Assembly: GCF_004118285.1 (NCBI RefSeq)
Contig: NZ_SDHY01000001.1
Location: 124,001-188,000 of the forward strand
Direction: 5' to 3'
DNA: 64,000 nucleotides
DNA from: Aquirufa rosea
GTDB taxonomy: Bacteria > Bacteroidota > Bacteroidia > Cytophagales > Spirosomataceae
The translations under genes and the position numbers were made by a program. Below the pieces are notes generated by a model, which was given only the letters and a program-made list of their open reading frames with translations, did not search any database and was not told where the DNA came from. This document shows, in pieces, positions 1 to 7,765 of the stretch (its first letter is position 1; each line of letters opens with the position of its first letter).

Positions 1-726
1 TTGGCTAGCAAAGGTAACATTATTCCATGCTGAGGAAGAAAACAATGGACCAATCATGGCTACTCCAAATAAACTTGCTAAGGTGAAGGTGTCAACAGTT
101 ATAAATTGTTGAGATCCCGAATCAAAGGTAGTTGGGGATCGGAAAAAGTTTTCAAAATGAATCCAATCATTTTGAAAAGCTGCAAAAAATCCAAGTAAAA
201 CCAAGACTACAATAGCCCCAATTTTCGTGAAAGTAAAAAGGTTTTGAATAAAAGAGGCAAAAGAAATACCTTTTAAATTGAAATAAGTTAAAAGTGCAAT
301 TAATGCTGCGGCCAACAATTGTTGACTATTGATGTAATTGAATAGTAGGGGATTTTCATTGATAAAATTCGGGAATAAAAATCCAGTGTATTTAGCAAAA
401 GCCACTGCCACAGCAGCAATTGTTCCCGTTTGAATCACTAAAAAGGTAGTCCATCCAAACAAGAATCCTGTCATAGGAGAATAGGCCTCCTTTAAATAAA
501 CGTATTGCCCACCTGTTTGAGGAAATAAAGAGGAAAGCTTTCCGTAGGCATAAGCTCCAGTTATGGTTAAGAAGGTGGTTAATATCCAGGTACCTATCCA
601 CAAATATGGACTAGTTAATTGTCTACCTACCTCTGAACTAACTAAAAATATACCAGATCCAATCATAGAGCCCATGACCAGCATGGAGGCATCTAGGGTG
701 TTTAACTTCTTTATGGTGTGATTCAT
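1..726 (-). CDS. APC-family amino acid permease (3' part cut by window edge)
   Basis: An inner-membrane secondary transporter, probably for amino acids. The first 242 residues are visible; the gene runs off the left edge, so the C-terminal half is missing. The N-terminus contains the helix-1 motif GSMIGSGIF typical of the APC superfamily, followed by hydrophobic helices separated by short loops (for example around WIGTWILTTFLTITGAY and the alanine/valine-rich helix after GTIAAVAVAF). The ATG at 726-724 is the first methionine ahead of the motif. It is divergent from the ECF sigma gene, and the tandem palindrome at 844-867 lies in the shared upstream region. The exact substrate cannot be read from the sequence. 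Confidence 0.85.
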   Translation of the reverse strand, partial: MNHTIKKLNTLDASMLVMGSMIGSGIFLVSSEVGRQLTSPYLWIGTWILTTFLTITGAYAYGKLSSLFPQTGGQYVYLKEAYSPMTGFLFGWTTFLVIQTGTIAAVAVAFAKYTGFLFPNFINENPLLFNYINSQQLLAAALIALLTYFNLKGISFASFIQNLFTFTKIGAIVVLVLLGFFAAFQNDWIHFENFFRSPTTFDSGSQQFITVDTFTLASLFGVAMIGPLFSSSAWNNVTFASQ

Positions 727-843
727 TTTACTTGGGAAACTTAAAATTAGTCAATTTTTAGTTTTTGGTATTTTTTTTGGGATAAATATTAATTCGTTGA
801 TTTTTTTTTATAAAATTTTCCCAATTCAGAAGGCTGCAAAATT

Positions 844-867
844 GTAAACGTTTACGTAAACGTTTAC
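844..867. promoter_or_regulatory. Tandem palindromic operator, two GTAAACGTTTAC copies
   Basis: Two identical 12-bp perfect palindromes, GTAAACGTTTAC, stand directly head to tail, and the 24 bp as a whole are also palindromic. A palindrome centred on CG with AAACGTTT is the typical shape of LacI/GalR-family operators. It lies 124 bp upstream of the sigma-factor start at 992 and 117 bp upstream of the divergent permease start, so it could control either. No LacI-family gene is present in the window. Function is inferred from the shape only. Confidence 0.65.
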
Positions 868-991
868 GGAAAAAAATTAAAGATTTTCATTGAATTATTA
901 TAATTCCTATATCTATATTGGCTTAAATCAAGTAGTGAAGGAAACAAAATATTCCCTTATAACTTATAATAGTTCAATTAATTACATTCAA

Positions 992-1561
992 ATGAAACAG
1001 CAAATCAATGAGGTGGAAGTGTGGGATCAATTTCGTAACGGAAGTCATCAAGCCTTCACTAACCTTTATCAACATTTTGTTCAGCCGCTTTATTCTTATT
1101 CCATGGGTATTACAAGCGACAAAGAATTGATTAAAGATTGTTTGCATGATTTATTTGTTGAGCTATGGCGTAACCATGCCAGTTTGGGACCTACAACAAG
1201 TGTAAAATTTTATTTAATGGCCTCCATTAAAAGAAAGCTTGTTCGGCAAATGGAAGGACAAATGAAACATGCGCAGCATCACACAAATTACTATTTAGAG
1301 TCTTTAGATCGAGACTACAGTCATGAATATCAAATGATTCGAGTAGAAGAGGAGTTCGCTACAAATAAGCAATTGAATGAATGTTTGATGAAATTAAGTA
1401 AAAGACAAAGAGAAGCTATTGCATTGAAATTTTTTCACAATATGGATACAGAACAGATTAGCCAATCCATGAAAATCAATCCACAATCAGTTTACAACTT
1501 AATATTTGGGGCTCTTCGTCAGATGAAAAATAATATGATGTTTGAGCAGGTATCTTTTTAA
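992..1561 (+). CDS. ECF-type RNA polymerase sigma-70 factor
   Basis: A 189-residue extracytoplasmic-function sigma factor expected to direct RNA polymerase to its own uptake locus. Region 2 is around residues 12-80 (with DCLHDLFVELW) and region 4 around 125-180 (LSKRQREAIALKFF, then a helix-turn-helix ending in VYNLIFGALRQMK). An upstream in-frame ATG at 890 would add 34 residues that do not look like sigma factor (Tyr/Asn-rich); the ATG at 992 gives the normal family length. It heads the locus with the small ORF, susC, susD and the DUF6807 gene. In this phylum such sigma factors normally pair with a FecR anti-sigma and an STN-containing SusC; neither is seen intact here. Confidence 0.9.
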   Translation: MKQQINEVEVWDQFRNGSHQAFTNLYQHFVQPLYSYSMGITSDKELIKDCLHDLFVELWRNHASLGPTTSVKFYLMASIKRKLVRQMEGQMKHAQHHTNYYLESLDRDYSHEYQMIRVEEEFATNKQLNECLMKLSKRQREAIALKFFHNMDTEQISQSMKINPQSVYNLIFGALRQMKNNMMFEQVSF

Positions 1562-1625
1562 TAGAAAATGAGTAAAAAGGTTGAGATAATTACTTTAGAT
1601 AGTAATTGTACAAAAAAACCTTTAA

Positions 1626-1820
1626 ATGTTACAGCACAATGAACATGTAAAAAAGACCCTAAAAAAGCCACTAAGGCAACGTATTTATCAATTTTTAATC
1701 AAATTTTCTAAGGCCAACTGGAACCAACCTCGAAAATTTAAAAGCCCTAAGGACCAGCTAACTCCTAATGAGAGCAAGGCATTATGGAGTAGAATTCAAA
1801 ACACTTTGCATTCTTTATAA
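1626..1820 (+). CDS. Small basic protein in the FecR position, possible anti-sigma remnant
   Basis: A 64-residue, lysine/arginine-rich ORF lies between the sigma gene and susC (64 bp after the sigma stop, 19 bp before the susC start). It has no membrane segment and no FecR periplasmic domain. Its C-terminal stretch ESKALWSRIQNTL resembles the segment that precedes the membrane helix in Bacteroidota FecR proteins, so it may be the cytoplasmic sigma-binding end of a shortened anti-sigma factor. That is inference from position and a short resemblance. It could equally be an unrelated small protein or not translated. Confidence 0.4.
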   Translation: MLQHNEHVKKTLKKPLRQRIYQFLIKFSKANWNQPRKFKSPKDQLTPNESKALWSRIQNTLHSL

Positions 1821-1839
1821 CTTAATTATTTTGAAACAA

Positions 1840-4800
1840 ATGAGAAAAAAATTACTTTCAAAATTCCTATTAAGCATATTATTTGTATTAATAGGTATTC
1901 AATTATTTGCTCAAGATCGGTCTATAAGCGGAAAAATAATTTCTGCAGAAGATGGTTCTGGAGTACCCGGTGTATCTGTTTTAATTAAAGGTACAAAATC
2001 AGGAACATCATCAGATGTTAATGGAAATTTTAAAATTTCTGCTTCTAGTACTTCTGTTTTATTAATTACCTCGGTAGGATATCTGCCTCAAGAAGTACCA
2101 GTAGGCTCAAAAAGTCAAATTGAAATTAAGCTTGTTGCTGATAATACAAGTTTGAGTGAAGTTGTGGTAGTTGGTTATGGTACACAGAAAAAGAGTCAAA
2201 TGACTGGTGCTATTTCTTCTGTAGGAGCAAAGGAAATTTCAGAATTACCGGTTACTAATGCTAGACAAGCATTACAAGGTCGTGCAGCTGGAGTCGATGT
2301 TGTTCAACCTGGTTCAAAGCCTGGTGCAGGTCCTCAGATTCGTATTCGTGGGCGTCGTTCATTTAATGCATCAAATGATCCATTGTATGTGGTTGACGGC
2401 ATTCCATTATCAGGGGGAATAGATGATATTAACCCTTCAGATATAACGTCAATGGAGGTTTTAAAGGATGCTTCTGCAACTGCTATTTATGGTTCTAGAG
2501 GCGCTAATGGAGTGGTTATTATTACTACTAAGCGTGGTAAGGCAGGCAAAACTGTTGTTTCAGTAGATTCTTATTATGGTGTAAACCAACAATTAGGTAC
2601 TATTCAAGTTATGAATGGTGCAGAATTTGCAGAATACAAGCGTGAGTCTCGTCGTGCAGTTGGACAATATCCATTGGGAGCTGGAACTGCAGCTGATGAT
2701 GCCAAGATTTTTGAGCCAAGAGAGTTGACAAGTATTGCAGCAGGAAGAAGTACTGATTATGTTGCTGGCATGTTACGCACAGGAACTATCCAAAGTCATC
2801 AAGTTTCCGTTTCTGGAGGATCTGAAAAAACAACTTTTAACATATCTGCTAATTACTTCAATGATATAGGTGTGGTAAAAATGCAGGATTTCACTCGTTA
2901 TACTTTCCGAGTGAATTTGGATCATCAAATAAATAATAAAATTAAAATTGGTTTATCAACTTTAGTTGTGAATAGCCTTAGAAATGGAGAAAACCTTAAT
3001 ATTTTGGGTGGAGCTATGCAAGAGAATCCGTTAGGAGAGCCTTATGATGCTAATGGAAATTTAGTATTTTTACCAACCAATGATGGTTTAAGAACTAATC
3101 CATTCTCTGAGATTGTGCCAGGTGCTAATGTTGATGAAAATAAGCGTTTTAGAACTTTCAACAGTATTTATGGAGAATGGAATATTGCTAAAGGTTTAAA
3201 GTATCGAGTTAACTTTGGTCCAGATTTGACTATTGGTAGAGCTGGTAGATTTGTTGGTGCATTTACCAATAATAATCGTGGTGGTAATGCCAATGGTGGT
3301 GTATCAGAGCAATTCCTGTTTAACTGGACTTTAGAAAACGTTATTACCTATAATCGTAAGTTTAAAGATGTACACAATTTAAATTTTACAGGTTTGCAAT
3401 CTATTCAGAGGGATAGAGATGAAAGAACTACGATCTCTGTCAATGGTATTCCCGCGGAATCTGAATCTTATCATCGTTTAGGTGATGCAAGTCAAATAAC
3501 TGGAGCTAATACCGATTTGATAGAGTGGACATTGCTTTCATATATGGGTCGTTTGAACTATGATTACAAAGAGAAATATTTGATTACAGCTACTTTACGT
3601 GCTGATGGTTCATCTCGTTTTGGTGCGAATACTAAATTCGGTTTATTCCCATCCGTAGCTCTAGGATGGAATATGTCAGAAGAAGCATTTTTCAAGGATA
3701 TTACAGCAATAGATCAACTTAAATTACGTGCAAGCTGGGGTGCAATTGGTAACCAAGCAATTACACCATATCAAACTCAAGCCTTATTAGGCAGAACTGC
3801 TTATGCCTGGGATAATAATACGGCTGCATATGGATATCGTCCAAACACTATTGGTAACCCTGATTTACGTTGGGAGACTTCAACGACTAAAAACGTTGGT
3901 TTAGATTTTAGTTTACTTCGTGGTCGAATTTCAGGTACAGCCGAATATTATGTAACCAATACAACTGACTTATTAGCTCCGCAACCACTTCCTACTTCTA
4001 TTGGTTTCGGTGGATTTACTACTAATGTAGGTGAAACTAAGAATACGGGTATCGAATTAACTTTATCTACTGTTAATGTAGATAAAGGTGGTTTCAATTG
4101 GACTTCAGATTTAATTTTCAATCGAAATAGAGAAGAAATTGTTGAACTAGCCAATGGAAAAGTGGATGATGTTGGTGCTGGAAGGTTCATAGGTCAACCA
4201 TTGAGTGTATTTTTCGATTACAAAAAAATAGGTATTTGGCAAACTAATGAAGCGGCAGAAGCTTCAAGATATGGTGACAAAGTTGGTCAAATTAAAGTTC
4301 AGGATTTTAATAACGATGGTAAAATTAATGCCGATGACCGTCAAATTTTAGGTTCTGCTGTTCCTTCATTTACTGCAGGTTTGACTAACCGTTTTTCTTA
4401 CAAAGGCTTTGATTTATCATTCTTTGTGTTTGCACGTGTAGGTCAAATGATTCGAAGTCGTTTCCATGACAACGTAAATCAATTAGCAGGTCGGTATAAC
4501 AATCTTTCCTTGAATTACTGGACCCCCAATAATCCTACCAATGAGTTCCCTCAACCTGTAGTGACTCAAGAATTTCCGAAGTATGGTAGTGCCTTAACTT
4601 ATTTTGAGGGATCATTCTTTAAGATTAGAAATATTAATATTGGTTACAATATTCCAGAATCTGTTACTAAAAAATGGAAAATGGAAAGCGTAAGAGTTTA
4701 TGCTAGTATTCAGCAGCCTTTAATTTTGGCAGAATATCGTCAAAAATATAAAGGTATTGATCCTGAGACATATGTGGACGGAGAACAAGGAGTTGGAGGA

Positions 4801-4869
4801 GGAGAAGTGAATACTAACGTTTCTCCAGCTACAAGTGTAATCACTTTTGGTGTTAATCTTAAATTTTAA
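1840..4869 (+). CDS. SusC/RagA-family TonB-dependent outer-membrane transporter
   Basis: A 1009-residue outer-membrane channel that, with its SusD partner, takes up an oligosaccharide or other large nutrient using TonB energy. A signal peptide (residues 1-24, ending IQLFAQ) is followed by a carboxypeptidase-regulatory-like domain (about 26-110), the plug (about 115-230, with ALQGRAAGVDV, PLYVVDGIP and SATAIYGSRGANGVVIITTKRG) and a 22-strand-type barrel ending in an aromatic-alternating strand (VITFGVNLKF). There is no STN domain before the regulatory-like domain. The ATG at 1840 was chosen because it gives the signal peptide; the in-frame ATG at 1768 overlaps the preceding ORF and places non-signal residues in front. 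Substrate is unknown. Confidence 0.96.
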   Translation: MRKKLLSKFLLSILFVLIGIQLFAQDRSISGKIISAEDGSGVPGVSVLIKGTKSGTSSDVNGNFKISASSTSVLLITSVGYLPQEVPVGSKSQIEIKLVADNTSLSEVVVVGYGTQKKSQMTGAISSVGAKEISELPVTNARQALQGRAAGVDVVQPGSKPGAGPQIRIRGRRSFNASNDPLYVVDGIPLSGGIDDINPSDITSMEVLKDASATAIYGSRGANGVVIITTKRGKAGKTVVSVDSYYGVNQQLGTIQVMNGAEFAEYKRESRRAVGQYPLGAGTAADDAKIFEPRELTSIAAGRSTDYVAGMLRTGTIQSHQVSVSGGSEKTTFNISANYFNDIGVVKMQDFTRYTFRVNLDHQINNKIKIGLSTLVVNSLRNGENLNILGGAMQENPLGEPYDANGNLVFLPTNDGLRTNPFSEIVPGANVDENKRFRTFNSIYGEWNIAKGLKYRVNFGPDLTIGRAGRFVGAFTNNNRGGNANGGVSEQFLFNWTLENVITYNRKFKDVHNLNFTGLQSIQRDRDERTTISVNGIPAESESYHRLGDASQITGANTDLIEWTLLSYMGRLNYDYKEKYLITATLRADGSSRFGANTKFGLFPSVALGWNMSEEAFFKDITAIDQLKLRASWGAIGNQAITPYQTQALLGRTAYAWDNNTAAYGYRPNTIGNPDLRWETSTTKNVGLDFSLLRGRISGTAEYYVTNTTDLLAPQPLPTSIGFGGFTTNVGETKNTGIELTLSTVNVDKGGFNWTSDLIFNRNREEIVELANGKVDDVGAGRFIGQPLSVFFDYKKIGIWQTNEAAEASRYGDKVGQIKVQDFNNDGKINADDRQILGSAVPSFTAGLTNRFSYKGFDLSFFVFARVGQMIRSRFHDNVNQLAGRYNNLSLNYWTPNNPTNEFPQPVVTQEFPKYGSALTYFEGSFFKIRNINIGYNIPESVTKKWKMESVRVYASIQQPLILAEYRQKYKGIDPETYVDGEQGVGGGEVNTNVSPATSVITFGVNLKF

Positions 4870-4892
4870 AAATATTTCAACTATTAATAGAT

Positions 4893-6569
4893 ATGAAAAG
4901 CTTTAAATTATTTAAAAAAATAAGTTTACTAGCAAATTTAGGATTGATTGGAACTCTTGGATTAGGTTTACAATCTTGTAATGATTTGCTCACAGAAAAT
5001 GTAGTTTCTCGAATTGGTAATGATTATATCAATACAGCTAAAGGATTAAATGATGCAACTAGTGCGGCATATTCATCTTTACGTTCTTGGTATGGTACAG
5101 AAAGAGGCATGAATTTAACTATTTTTGGTACCGATTCATATACTAATGGTGCTGATGGTAGTTGGAAGTTTATGAATACTTATACTACGGATTTTGATAC
5201 AAGAAATGGTCAGCTTGCTGAAGTTTGGAATGATTTTTACCAAGGAATTAATACCTGCAATGCGATTATTGAGCGTGCTCCTGCTGTAACCGGATTAACA
5301 GATGCAGTAAAAAAGCAACGGGTTGCCGAAGCAAAATTTATTCGAGCCCATCACTATTTTATCATGACTCAATTATTTGGCGGTGTTGATTTACGGTTGA
5401 CTGAGACTTTGGCTCCTACTAAGATAGTGAAGCGTAGTACAGTAGCACAACAATATGCTCAAATCATAAAAGATTTAACTGAAGCTTTGCCTGATTTAGA
5501 AAACAAGGCTAGGTCCTCTGAGTATGGCCGTATTACTCGTGCTGGTGCTGAACATTTATTAGGTCGAGTTTATTTGACTAAGGCTACTTCAGTTGCCAAA
5601 GCTGGTGATGATTATGCGAAAGCAATTGCCAGCTTAAAAAATGTCATTAATAATTATGGTATTTCATTATTACCAGATTTTGCTGATGTGCACAAGCAAG
5701 GTAATGAAGCTAATAATGAAGTAATTTGGTCTATTCAATATACTCGTGATCCTTTAACGAATGCTGGAGGCAATAACGCTCACGTATTTTTTGGAATGGA
5801 ATATGATGTTTTGCCAGGAATGCAGAGAGACACAGAAAATGGTCGTCCATTTAAGCGTTATAAGCCCACTAATTATACCTTAGATGTGGTTTTCAAGGAT
5901 AGAGAAAATGATAGTCGTTACAAAAAGTCTTTTAAAGATACCTATCTATCTAATAGACCAGGTACATATAATACTAGTTTTGACTTGACTAAGAAGACGG
6001 TAACTTTTGCTTTAGGAGATACGGCAATATATCTACCTGGATATGAGATGCCAGAATCTGAACGTGCAAAAAAGAAATACCAAGTTTTAGTGCCTTCTCG
6101 TTATGATGAACGTATTTTCTTAGCTCTAAATAAACATTTTGATGGTGCTCGAGTAGATCGTACTCAGTTTGAAGGAGGGCGAGATTTTATTGCTTTTCGT
6201 TTAGCAGACACTTATTTAATGCTTGGCGAGGCACAGTTTTTCTCGGGAGCTATTTCTGATGCTGTAAATACATACAATGTCGTAAGACGTCGAGCTGCAT
6301 GGCCTGGCAAGGAATCTGCTATGTTAATTACAGCAGATAAATTAAATATTAATTTTGTAATGGATGAGCGTGAGCGTGAATTACTAGGTGAGCAATCTCG
6401 TTGGTTTGATTTAGCTCGATGGGGTAACTTAATTGAGCGAGTTAAACTTTACAATGCTCAGGCGGCGCCTTATATTAAGCCTCATCACGTTTTAAGGCCA
6501 ATTCCTCAAATACAAATTGATAGAGCGGAAGGAACTTCTACTGGTTTCCCTCAAAATCCAGGTTATTAA
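4893..6569 (+). CDS. SusD/RagB-family nutrient-binding outer-membrane lipoprotein
   Basis: A 558-residue surface lipoprotein that forms the lid of the SusC channel. The N-terminus is a lipoprotein signal with lipobox LQSC (Cys at about residue 29). Family hallmarks include repeated helical TPR-like segments (EAKFIRAHHYF, AEHLLGRVYLTKA), the late ADTYLMLGEAQF helix, MDERERELLGEQSRWFDLARWG and the C-terminal LRPIPQIQI ... QNPGY. It begins 23 bp after susC and is followed by a 13-bp-stem hairpin, so susC and susD form one unit. Confidence 0.96.
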   Translation: MKSFKLFKKISLLANLGLIGTLGLGLQSCNDLLTENVVSRIGNDYINTAKGLNDATSAAYSSLRSWYGTERGMNLTIFGTDSYTNGADGSWKFMNTYTTDFDTRNGQLAEVWNDFYQGINTCNAIIERAPAVTGLTDAVKKQRVAEAKFIRAHHYFIMTQLFGGVDLRLTETLAPTKIVKRSTVAQQYAQIIKDLTEALPDLENKARSSEYGRITRAGAEHLLGRVYLTKATSVAKAGDDYAKAIASLKNVINNYGISLLPDFADVHKQGNEANNEVIWSIQYTRDPLTNAGGNNAHVFFGMEYDVLPGMQRDTENGRPFKRYKPTNYTLDVVFKDRENDSRYKKSFKDTYLSNRPGTYNTSFDLTKKTVTFALGDTAIYLPGYEMPESERAKKKYQVLVPSRYDERIFLALNKHFDGARVDRTQFEGGRDFIAFRLADTYLMLGEAQFFSGAISDAVNTYNVVRRRAAWPGKESAMLITADKLNINFVMDERERELLGEQSRWFDLARWGNLIERVKLYNAQAAPYIKPHHVLRPIPQIQIDRAEGTSTGFPQNPGY

Positions 6570-6592
6570 TGTCAAATTGATTTTGTTATTTT

Positions 6593-6626
6593 GTAAAATT
6601 CCGAGGATTTATTCTCGGAATTTTAC
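6593..6626 (+). terminator. Hairpin after susD
   Basis: A perfect 13-bp stem (GTAAAATTCCGAG / CTCGGAATTTTAC) with an 8-nt loop stands between susD and the DUF6807 gene, followed by TTTAAACTTATTTTT. It is a likely full or partial terminator that would lower expression of the downstream gene relative to susCD, or protect the 3' end of the susCD mRNA. Confidence 0.7.
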
Positions 6627-6641
6627 TTTAAACTTATTTTT

Positions 6642-7691
6642 ATGAAAAAATTATTTTTAATCTTATCTACTTGCTTAGCCCTTCAAGCTAATGCACAAAA
6701 CCAAGCTGTTAGTTTTAAAAAGAATGAAGCTGAAAAGAAGATTGACGTCTTGGTGGGCGGTAAATATTTCACTTCCTATTTTTATCCGGGTGAAGCAGTT
6801 TTAAAGAAAGCCGTTCTTTATCCTATTCTAAGTGCCCAAGGTAGCACCATCACTCGTGGTTATCCGGTTAATATACGTCCAGGTGAGCGTACGGACCATC
6901 CTCATCATGTAGGTATGTGGTTAAATTATGAGGATGTCAATGGATTTGACTATTGGAATAATTCCAATAATATTTCTGATGGTATGAAAAGTCATAAATT
7001 TGGTACCATTATACATGGTCAGGTTCTTAACATGAAAGCTGGGAAGGATAAAGGGGTATTGGATGTCTCTGCCACATGGATTGATCAAGACGGCAAAGGA
7101 GCAAAGGTTCTTGCCGAGAAAACAAGCTATGTATTTTCTGGCACAAGTGTTATTCGTGTGATAGATCGAATTACAACCTTAACCGCCATGGCTGAGACAG
7201 TTCTTTTCAAAGATGTAAAAGATGGAATGTTTGCGATTCGCGTGGCCCGTCAGTTAGAAATTCCATCGAACAAACCAGATATTTTTACCGATGCCCATGG
7301 AGTTGAAACCAAAGTTCCCGTGTTGGATAATACAGGTGTCAGCGGGGATTATGAAAGTAGTGAAGGAATTACCGGTGAAAAGGTATGGAGCACCAGGGCT
7401 AAATGGATGAATTTGAAAGGTACTTTGGATAATCACCCTATCAATATTGCTATTTTAGATCATCCTTCTAATGTGAGTTATCCAAGTTATTGGCATGCCA
7501 GAGGTTATGGTTTATTTGCAGTTAATCCATTAGGAGCTAAGGTTTTTAGTAATGGTAAAGACGAAAGAAACCTAACTTTGAAAAAAGGCGAGTCGGTTAC
7601 GTTTAGGTATAGAACTGTCATAGCTGACAAGCAATTAACTAAAGAAGTACTTGATAAAATGCAAGCTGATTTTGCTAAGCAAGTAAAATAG
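6642..7691 (+). CDS. DUF6807 (PmoA-like) secreted protein
   Basis: A 349-residue protein with a signal peptide (residues 1-18, cleavage near ANAQ). It matches the DUF6807 family, often labelled methane oxygenase PmoA although no such activity is established. The conserved stretch RPGERTDHPHHVGMW near residue 82 and later LDHPSN ... SYWHARGYGLFAVNPLG are visible. Members occur beside SusCD pairs and sugar oxidoreductases, which suggests a role in handling a modified carbohydrate in the periplasm, but the reaction is unknown. It follows susD by 72 bp, with a hairpin in between. Confidence 0.8.
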   Translation: MKKLFLILSTCLALQANAQNQAVSFKKNEAEKKIDVLVGGKYFTSYFYPGEAVLKKAVLYPILSAQGSTITRGYPVNIRPGERTDHPHHVGMWLNYEDVNGFDYWNNSNNISDGMKSHKFGTIIHGQVLNMKAGKDKGVLDVSATWIDQDGKGAKVLAEKTSYVFSGTSVIRVIDRITTLTAMAETVLFKDVKDGMFAIRVARQLEIPSNKPDIFTDAHGVETKVPVLDNTGVSGDYESSEGITGEKVWSTRAKWMNLKGTLDNHPINIAILDHPSNVSYPSYWHARGYGLFAVNPLGAKVFSNGKDERNLTLKKGESVTFRYRTVIADKQLTKEVLDKMQADFAKQVK

Positions 7692-7716
7692 GCGTTATAT
7701 TTTCATGAAAAAACTG

Positions 7717-7724
7717 TATTTTTG
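7717..7724 (+). promoter_or_regulatory. -7 element TATTTTTG upstream of the MBL nuclease gene
   Basis: TATTTTTG fits the Bacteroidota -7 consensus TAnnTTTG and lies 41 bp before the start at 7766. No good TTTG is seen 19 bp further upstream, so this is a partial match. The hairpin at 7734-7752 would lie in the 5' leader. Confidence 0.4.
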
Positions 7725-7733
7725 TACAGGATC

Positions 7734-7752
7734 AGGGGCTCTTTGAGCCCCT
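7734..7752 (+). terminator. Short GC-rich hairpin between the DUF6807 and MBL genes
   Basis: Perfect 8-bp stem AGGGGCTC / GAGCCCCT with a TTT loop, followed by ATTTATTTG. It probably ends the SusCD/DUF6807 transcript. Because the TATTTTTG element lies just upstream, it could instead be a leader hairpin of the next gene. Confidence 0.55.
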
Positions 7753-7765
7753 ATTTATTTGAATT

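Noticed and set aside
392-601. 69-codon minus-strand ORF near the left edge
   Set aside because: It is out of frame with the permease, whose frame shows clear APC motifs through the same bases.
890-991. N-terminal extension of the ECF sigma factor
   Set aside because: The 34 extra residues are Tyr/Asn/Ile-rich with no sigma similarity; the internal ATG gives normal family length.
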